Shown here: positions 57,523 to 64,000 of the stretch, piece after piece
How the letters are laid out: every line of letters starts with the position of its first letter
Position numbering within the stretch: position 1 is the stretch's first letter
Source of the DNA: Rhinolophus ferrumequinum
Lineage: Eukaryota; Chordata; Mammalia; Chiroptera; Rhinolophidae
Reading direction: 5' to 3'
Length of the DNA: 64,000 nt
NCBI RefSeq assembly: GCF_004115265.2
Contig: NC_046305.1
Coordinates: 41,760,187 to 41,824,186, forward strand
Program-made: the position numbers and the translations under genes
Notes under the pieces: generated by a model
Seen by the model: the letters and a program-made list of their open reading frames with translations, nothing else
The model's database searches: none
Told to the model about the DNA's origin: nothing

Positions 57523-57656
57523 AGAGCATTAAGCACTTACATGAAGCAAACTTTTCTCCTTCCAGTTCTCATTTGAACAAAGGGAATCAACACATGGCGT
57601 GAGTCCCTGCTTTGTGTTGGGCACTATACAAGCGCTACACTAAAAAATTACTGAAG
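57523..57656 (+). repeat. 134-bp local duplicate, copy B (likely source)
   Basis: Same block as 55497-55630. Here it runs smoothly into gtccctgctctcaggcaact downstream, an ordinary old-repeat context, so this is probably the original site. Confidence 0.88.
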
Positions 57657-57819
57657 ACGCAGTCCCTGCTCTCAGGCAACTTACGGTTTAGTGGTGGAGA
57701 CAGATATTTAAACAAGCAGTTAAGAGTTCAGTTGGTAAGTACTCATCAACGAAAAAGTCGAATCCTATGGGCACAGATTTAAAATAGGCACATTTAAATT
57801 AGCCTGAAAGATGGAGGAA

Positions 57820-58200
57820 TGTTGGTCAGGATAAACCAAATCTCAGTGGCTTAACACACATTTATTTCTAACTCAAGCTTTATGTCCTGTGTTGGTTAAC
57901 AGAAACCTGGCTTTTTGGAGGCTGTCAGAGATTTAGACTGATGGAGGCTCCAAGCAGGCACCTGCTCTCAGAGTTATCACAGAGGTTGGAAGCAGATGAG
58001 GTGGCCACGCACACACTGGCTCCTAAAGCTTCTGCCTGGAAAGTTTGTGTGATTTCTACTCCCATTTAAATGGTCAAAGCAAGTCACAAGGCTACCCTTA
58101 AGTTCAAGAGGGTTGTGAAGCTTCCCCCAAAAGAAAACAATCAGAAATCTTTGGTGACCATCACTAATGGTTTGCAGAGGGGTATCAGCTTTGGCCTCCC
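57820..58200. other. unclassified old dispersed repeat
   Basis: aatctcagtggcttaacaca, catttatttctaactcaagc and ggtcaaagcaagtcacaagg are typical of an ancient mammalian interspersed repeat; class not determined. Confidence 0.4.
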
Positions 58201-58207
58201 AGAGTTA

Positions 58208-58436
58208 CTGTGTTTACCCGAAAATAAGACCTAACCAGAAAATAAGCCCTAGCATGATTTTTTAGGATGCTCGTAATATAAAATAAGCTCTACCATATTT
58301 CCCTGAAAATAAGACCAAGTCTTATATTAATTTTTGCTCCAAAAGACGCATTAGGGCTTATTGTATATTACCAGCATCCTGAAAAATCATGCTAGTGCTT
58401 ATTTTCTGGTTAGGTCTTATTTTCAGAGAAACACAG
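58208..58436. mobile_element. Tc1/mariner-type MITE, 229 bp, long palindrome
   Basis: Nearly perfect inverted repeats of about 75 bases: the left end ctgtgtttacccgaaaataa and the right end, complemented, ctgtgtttctctgaaaataa, continuing in parallel to gatgctcgtaatata / gatgctggtaatata. TA flanks both ends (58206-58207, 58437-58438). No transposase. Confidence 0.92.
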
Positions 58437-58559
58437 TAGTAACTTCTGAGCTTACCTTAGAAGATAATAGGCTTTAGGCAGGCCGAGGGTGCTGGAGCAA
58501 AGCGTTCCCGACAGAGGGAACAGCAAGTACGAAAGCATGAAGATAAAAGAGAACATGGT

Positions 58560-58745
58560 GCTTGTGGATAATTTATATTTATACATTTATATAACATTGG
58601 TCTGTTCAAGGTAGGTGCTTTAGAAAGAGAGGCTTACTTCTCATGACAACCCAGTGAAGGACGGTTCATTTATCAGAGAAGGCACCGAGGCACAGGAGAC
58701 CAGTTCGTTGTGGCAGAGCCAGGATATGAAGCCAAGCAACCTGAC
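58560..58745 (+). repeat. MIR SINE relic
   Basis: Weak MIR: aaggtaggtgctttag, ctcatgacaacccagtgaag, gaaggcaccgaggcacagg and gatatgaagccaagcaacc followed by tgactccag. Confidence 0.65.
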
Positions 58746-59335
58746 TCCAGCGTCTATGTGGCTCCCTGGGGGATTCAGAAACGCTGGAACCTAGTGTTCT
58801 GTGGGTCCCAGGGCAGGTGTCAGGTTATGAAGGATTTTGTATGCAGGAAGGGATTGTCTTTTTCCTAACGGCTGAGAAACCATTAATTGTATTTAAGCAG
58901 GGGAGTGACATGAGCAAATGTGCACATTAGAAAAATCACTGGCTAAATGTCAATTCTTTCCATCTCCCCAACCATCCATCTGAACCTACCCAATCCCTAT
59001 TTATCAGTGTGGCTCATTGCTCAACCTAGTCCTGCTGCTAAAGGATAAGGCATGTGCAATTTCGGTATGAAATCCAGGCCCCACGTGTTGTCTTAAGCTC
59101 TTAAGTGGCTTTACAGGCAGATTCATGTCCGTACCTTGTTGTCACCCACTCCGCCCATCCCATCAGTGAAATAACTTCACAACAAATTTTTCTTGAGTCC
59201 CAGAAGCTATTGTCTTCTGAACTGGAAATGCCTTAATCCAGTTGCTCAACCTTCAACAATGAATACAAATGAGTTCCTCTAATACTTTTTCGGGAACAGC
59301 TCCTACTGGTATCACTTTTTTTTTTTTTTTTAAAG
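58746..59335. other. intergenic, nothing recognised
   Basis: About 590 bases, ending in a T-rich run before an LTR. Confidence 0.45.
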
Positions 59336-59339
59336 CCCT

Positions 59340-59776
59340 TGTCGGGACAGAGCCAGGAGTGCAGTTTCCAGGCTCTCGGCCTCACATGGAAAGGTGCTGG
59401 CTCAGGTAGTAAATGGCCATCAGCTGTGATCGGATGGCCATCAGCTGTGGCTAGTTGGCCGTCAGCTGTAACCAGTGAGCCTTTGGCCACTAATGTAACT
59501 GTAGTGGCCACGCTAGCAGCGAATGGTGGCTGAGCTAGCAAGCGCGGATTGCAGTTAGCAAGTGGGGTTGCTTGGTTGGCGGAGAAGCCGACGGCAGTTT
59601 GCAGATTGTGTGGATCCTGTCTCCTGTGTCTCCAACCCAGCCGTCAGTGCCGCAAGACTATAGTGGTATGACTCCCCTATCTATGGCTCTGTGGGTGTTC
59701 CTTTTTGGCCTCACCACATCCTGCGTTCTTGTGTGGGGAGCGGGACTAGAGACCCCGCATGACACCCGGCATGACA
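59340..59776 (+). mobile_element. solo LTR, family A, copy 4 (retroviral fossil)
   Basis: 437 bp from tgtcgggacagagcc to cggcatgaca, with GCCCT on both sides (59335-59339 and 59777-59781). Contains the gatggccatcagctgtg units. No internal retroviral genes. Confidence 0.82.
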
Positions 59777-59781
59777 GCCCT

Positions 59782-60235
59782 TACTGATGCTACTGTACAA
59801 ACCCATCACTAGTATACTAATGTCTCAACATTTGTGTGGCCTCTGTGCCTCTGAGGTGATAGGGCATCCACTTTCCTTCCTGGCTTGAAGGCAGCCATTG
59901 TGACAGCTTTCTCTTCTTGGCCCATGTTGGAATTAGTTAGGGGCAGACGGGGACTGAGGGAACCCGATCTCCTGTGGGATGGGTCTATTCCTCTCAGTGG
60001 CCTTCCCTGCTTTCTGGGCCAGTAAGAGCATTCGTTTTGGAGAACTGTTAAGTGGATTTTCACAGAAAAGGTTGGAACATGTGATTTGTCTACTATCAAA
60101 ATACATTTCACCTGCAGACTTATGCTTTTTAAACCTCTCCCTTCCAGTTACCTGTCTTCTGTCATCTGTCTTTCCCAGGATTCTTTTCTCAGAGGACTAC
60201 AGGGCCGATTTCTTGTTTCCTTGCCTTCTTCCCTG
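59782..60235. other. intergenic, nothing recognised
   Basis: About 450 bases; short open frames only. Confidence 0.45.
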
Positions 60236-60239
60236 TGGT

Positions 60240-60750
60240 GAACAGAGTCTAAGGTGACCCCCCCATAATCCCACCTTCCAGTACTCACACCCTTGGGAAA
60301 TCCTCTTCCTTGAGTGTGGGCAGGACCAGTGATTTACTTCTAATGGAACACAGGAAAGCTGATGGGATGTCATTTCCATTACGTCACATAGGATGGTAGT
60401 GTCCCTCTTTCCAGGAGACTCTCCCCCTTACTGGTTTTGATGAAGCAAGAGGCCCCCCTTGCAAGGAACTGAGGATGGCCTCCAGCTGACAGCCAGTAAG
60501 AACCTGAAGCCCTCTATCCAACAGGTCAGAGCAACTGAATTCTATCCACAGTCATGTGAACTTAGAAGCAGACCCTTCTCCTACTGAGCCTTGAGAGGTG
60601 ACTGGCTGACACTGACCGCAGCTTTCAGATGAGAGCCTGAAGCAGCAGACCCTGTACAGCTGTGTCCAGCCTCCTAATCCACAGACACTGTGAGATAATG
60701 TGTGTGGGTTTAGATTGCTACATTGGTGGTAATATTGTTACACAGTGACA
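60240..60750 (+). mobile_element. possible MaLR/ERVL-like LTR relic (fossil)
   Basis: gagtgtgggcaggaccagtg, gatgggatgtcatttccatt, gatgaagcaagaggcccc, agaagcagacccttctcc and cagacactgtgagataatg follow a diverged dispersed repeat I associate with MaLR-type LTRs. Ends not defined. Confidence 0.4.
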
Positions 60751-60880
60751 ATGAAAAAAACTTCCAGCCTAAGGGAAAGTTTATAAGAGTTTATCTGAGC
60801 CAAACTGAAGACAATTGCCAGGAAGCAGTCTCAATGGATTGAGAAAATTCTCTGGAAAATGGTTGTTTTGCTACTTATTT

Positions 60881-61300
60881 CTTTTTTTTTTTTTTTGCAC
60901 CCCTACCCCCCACTTTTAATCCGTTGTTTCTCAGCCTAGTTGTAGGACACAGCTCCCTGGCACATGCCAGTATTATGAGCCATACGCTCCCCCCACCCAG
61001 GCAGTCAGTCGTTGGCCAGCCGCTCACAGCGGCTCATGGCAGCTCTCAGCAGCTGCCAGCCGCTCACACTGGCTGCTGGCCACTCACGCCCGCTGCCAGC
61101 CAGCGCGGCCACCAGCCGCTCACGGTAGCACACATCAGCACACAGCAGTCCATGGCAGTGCACACCGACCTCCAGCTGTTCATGGCAGTGCAGCCCAGGG
61201 GGAGCTGTTGTTCACAGCTCACTGGCCCATGTGGGAATTGAACCTGCGGCCTTCGGCATTAGGGGTACAACGCTCCAACTGCTGAGCCACCAGGCTGCCC
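60881..61300 (-). mobile_element. tRNA-derived SINE with expanded body
   Basis: Minus-strand copy with perfect target duplication ttgctacttattt at 60868-60880 and 61301-61313. The body 61015-61190 is an array of short cagccgctcac / ggcagctctcagcagc units. It splits an older repeat whose halves lie at about 60760-60867 and 61314-61550. Confidence 0.93.
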
Positions 61301-61313
61301 TTGCTACTTATTT

Positions 61314-62335
61314 TATACATTAGAATCAAAGGAGGAAGGTTACATGAAATCCACTGGTTGTAGATTAAGGGGGTGAGAGAAAGCAAAGTGGCGGGCTCGG
61401 GGGAATCTCTGGGATTGGATAAAAAGCAAAATGGGGAGACACACACTTCTTTTACATTGGTAGGTACAGGATAGTTAATAGCATTTTATAGCACACAGAG
61501 ATGGTATTTGGGGAACAAGATAACAATGAGGGATTTTGTAGTTTCCTGGTGTGGTAGGTTGTACCCTAGGGGGTCCAAAAAAAGGGATTACTCCAAAGGT
61601 ATGTTATCTTAGATGCAAAAAGATGACAGACAGGCTCATTTAAGGTAAAGATTAACCTTTGTTAAGGAAGCTACAGGTCAAAGATGTGACTTCCGGCCTT
61701 AGGAATTTTTATGTTCACACTATCCTATGTGGTTATTTTCACTCTCCTGAGTTTGTCAGGTTTAACATGTAGCCCCTTTTCCGTCCACAACAGCAATAAA
61801 TATTCCCTTTCTGGTCATATCCTCTATCTAGTTAGAGGTATCCTCAACTTCTCTGCCTCCCCTAAATCCACAAGGCTTTCCCTTATGGCACACTTCACTC
61901 TATGGAAATTACTCACACTGTGGAAATTCTGTCAAGAATTATCAGATGGCAGAGAAACTCCTAGCTGTACACCTCTTCTGGCTAAAGGCTCCCCATATCC
62001 TAGACATTGGCCTGGATATCTAACTACTGCCGCCAGGGGAGGCGAAAGGTGGCAGTTGAACTGTCTGCTTAATATCTTGTGTCTGTATCACTTCCTCCTG
62101 AGACAGCACCCCTGACATCACGGGGTCTCTTGGCTCCTAGTCCACAGGGGACAGCAATTTGGCCCTCAGCTCACTGTTTTAAGCTGGGAACTACTCAAAG
62201 AATTTGCTTTGCAAATAAAGAGTAGTGCCAATTCAATCTCCATAGGAGTCCGTTTCCCTTAAGTTTGCTTTCTTTTCTGAAAACTAGCTTCTATCACACA
62301 GTAATACATGAATCCATTCCCCGAGTTAAAAAATA
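61314..62335. other. intergenic, old repeat remnant then nothing recognised
   Basis: The first 200 bases continue the repeat split by the SINE (atcaaaggaggaaggttaca). The plus frame at 61711-62115 has no family motif. Confidence 0.4.
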
Positions 62336-62622
62336 AAAAAATAAATCCTTAGCTTATTTCCGAAGTCTTTAACTTCCATCCGGGAGCCTGGATCTTTCTC
62401 CCATTTGCCTGTAGTAAACTTTGTTATCAGTTTGGTGTATTAGACCTTTTTCTATGCATTTCACATACATAAATGCATCTGTAGAAAATGCTTGTTACCT
62501 CATGGTTTCCCTTCTTAAAGCATAAAAGGTATCGTAATGTATATGCTAATTTTCAACCTATTTTTAAAAATTCAACAATGTGTCTTGGGGATCTCCCCAT
62601 TAGCTTATATAATTCAATCTCA

Positions 62623-63058
62623 TTTTTTTTTGGGGGGGGGGAAGGAGGACAGGACTTTAACGGCGAACAGTGTGTACTTCCAGGATTTTTTTCCAAGTCA
62701 AGTTGTTGTCCTTTCAGTCTTAGTTGTGGAGGGCGCAGCTCAGCTCCAGGTCCAGTTGCCCTTGCTAGTTGCAGGGGGCGCAGCCCACCATCCCTTGCGG
62801 GAGTCGAACCGTCAACCTTGTGGTTGAGTTGACATCCTCCAACCAACTGAGCCATCCGGGAGCTCAGTGGCAGCTCAACTCATGGTGCCGTGTTCAATCT
62901 TAGTTGTAGGGGGTGGAGCCCACCATCCCTTGCAGGACTCAAGGAGTTGAACTGGCAACCTTGTGGTTGAGAGCCCACTGGCCCATGTGGGAATCGAACC
63001 GGCAGCCTTCGGAGTTAGGAGGACGGAGCTCCAACCGCCTGAGCGACCGGCTGGCCCC
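62623..63058 (-). mobile_element. Rhin-type SINE, dimeric
   Basis: Minus-strand copy with two tRNA-like units (accaactgagccatccggga and ccgcctgagcgaccggctgg), a poly(T)/poly(G) left end, and tcaatctcatttttt repeated on both sides as target duplication. Confidence 0.92.
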
Positions 63059-63171
63059 TCAATCTCATTTTTTAATTGCCTTGTGGTATTCCATAGTATC
63101 GATGGGCATTTACATGACTTCCACTTATTCGTTACTACAAACAATACCAGTCTTACCTTAGGTATGTGGGT

Positions 63172-63560
63172 TTTTTTGTTTTGTTTTTAAAGATTTTACT
63201 TGGGAAGGGGAACAGGATTTTATTGGGGAACAGTGTACTTCCGGGACTTTTTCCAAGTCGTTGTCCTTTCAATCTTAGTTGTGGAGGGCGCAGCTCAGCT
63301 CCAGGTCCACTTGCCGTTGTTAGTTGCAGGGGGCGGAGCCCACGATCCCTTGCAGGAATCGAGGAGTTAAACCGGCAACTTTGTGGTTGAGAGCCCGCAC
63401 TCCAACCAACTGAGCCATCTGGCCACCGGGGAGCTGAATGGCAGCTCATTGACTTCATTCTAGTTGTAGAGGGCACAGCTCACTGGCCCATGTGGGAATC
63501 GAACCGGAAGCCCTGTTGCCCAGAGCTCGTTTTCTAACCAACTGAGCCACCGGTCCGCCC
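63172..63560 (-). mobile_element. Rhin-type SINE, dimeric
   Basis: Minus-strand copy: T-rich end, gggaacagtgtacttccggg, ttagttgcagggggcggagc, and two heads ending gagccatctggccaccgg and gagccaccggtccgccc. Confidence 0.9.
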
Positions 63561-64000
63561 TGAGTTTTTAATAGGATAGAATTGCTGGGCCACACCATAT
63601 GATTGGAGTTTGAGAAGATATTGACAAATTGTCCTCCAAAGTAGGTATACCAATTAATAAGTTCAGCAGCAGGAAATATGTATCACTTTCCCAAAGCCTT
63701 GCCAATATTTATAAAATTAATTTTTATTCATCTGATAGATGGAAAAATGGTCTCTTGTAATTTGCAGTTACTTGGATTATAAACATGTTTTATCCTTTTT
63801 TTGGCCATCAGTATTTTTATTTCTGTAATTGTTTACAGATTTTTGTCCATTTTTAAAAGCTGAGTTAATGATTTATAGTTCATTATAGTCTTTATGTTGA
63901 TCCTTTTTTATCTCACTTGTCATTTAATTTTGCTTATTTGTGCATTATCATACAAAGTTTTAAAATGTGGATACTGTTCAATTTGCAAATCTTTCCTTTT

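Larger units (their letters stand above)
62340..63960 (-). mobile_element. old L1-type LINE fragment, split by two SINEs
   Basis: Pieces at 62340-62622, 63059-63170 and 63561-63960 read in order as the reverse strand of an L1-like 3' region: ttgtggtattccatagtatc, atagaattgctgggccacac and aattgtcctccaaagtaggt. The piece continues to the window edge. Confidence 0.65.

Noticed and set aside
60240-62115. Possible protein-coding gene in the right-hand intergenic region
   Set aside because: The frames overlap dispersed repeats and lack motifs, codon pattern or exon structure.
56930-64000. GSTM3 coding exons on the minus strand
   Set aside because: I looked for the conserved exon peptides ([25 protein letters not shown]) and saw none. 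The gene may lie beyond the window or be absent.

Overview
This is mammalian nuclear DNA, most likely from a rhinolophoid bat (horseshoe or leaf-nosed bat). The basis is the many tRNA-derived SINEs that look like the Rhin-1 family as I remember it, two Tc1/mariner-type MITEs, L1 fragments with a bat-like 3' end, and old MIR and MER5A relics shared by placental mammals. I could run no search, so the species call is an inference.

Layout. Positions 1-1390 are repeats and unrecognised DNA. AMPD2 (AMP deaminase 2) occupies about 1.4-13.45 kb on the + strand. It has a CpG-rich promoter region, two usable first coding exons that splice in phase to exon 2, 18 coding exons on the main path (826 aa), and a poly(A) signal at 13434. 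From 13.5 to 36.9 kb there is a repeat-rich intergenic region with no supported gene: MIR, MER5A, L1, Rhin-type SINEs, four related solo LTRs across the window, and one larger solo LTR nested in a SINE. From about 36.9 kb to 52.4 kb there is a tandem pair of mu-class glutathione S-transferase genes (GSTM). Both are complete with eight coding exons (218 and 219 aa). A relict exon 8 of a third GSTM gene sits behind the second copy. From 52.4 to 64 kb there is again only repeat-rich intergenic DNA. The order AMPD2-GSTM-GSTM on one strand, with about 25 kb between, matches the AMPD2-GSTM4-GSTM2-GSTM1-GSTM5 order of human 1p13.

Function. AMPD2 turns AMP into IMP in the purine nucleotide cycle. The GSTM enzymes conjugate glutathione to electrophiles. 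The two loci are neighbours by ancient synteny, not a shared pathway.

What stands out. The two GSTM copies are nearly identical by eye across introns and flanks, but their roughly 300-bp proximal promoter/5'UTR blocks do not align. Their coding differences cluster in the ends of exons 5, 7 and 8, which shape the second-substrate site. The second copy appears to borrow its poly(A) signal from the relict third gene. The long N-terminal extension of human AMPD2, as I remember it, is not encoded here in the same frame. I found no CRISPR, operon or other prokaryotic-style system, and none is expected.
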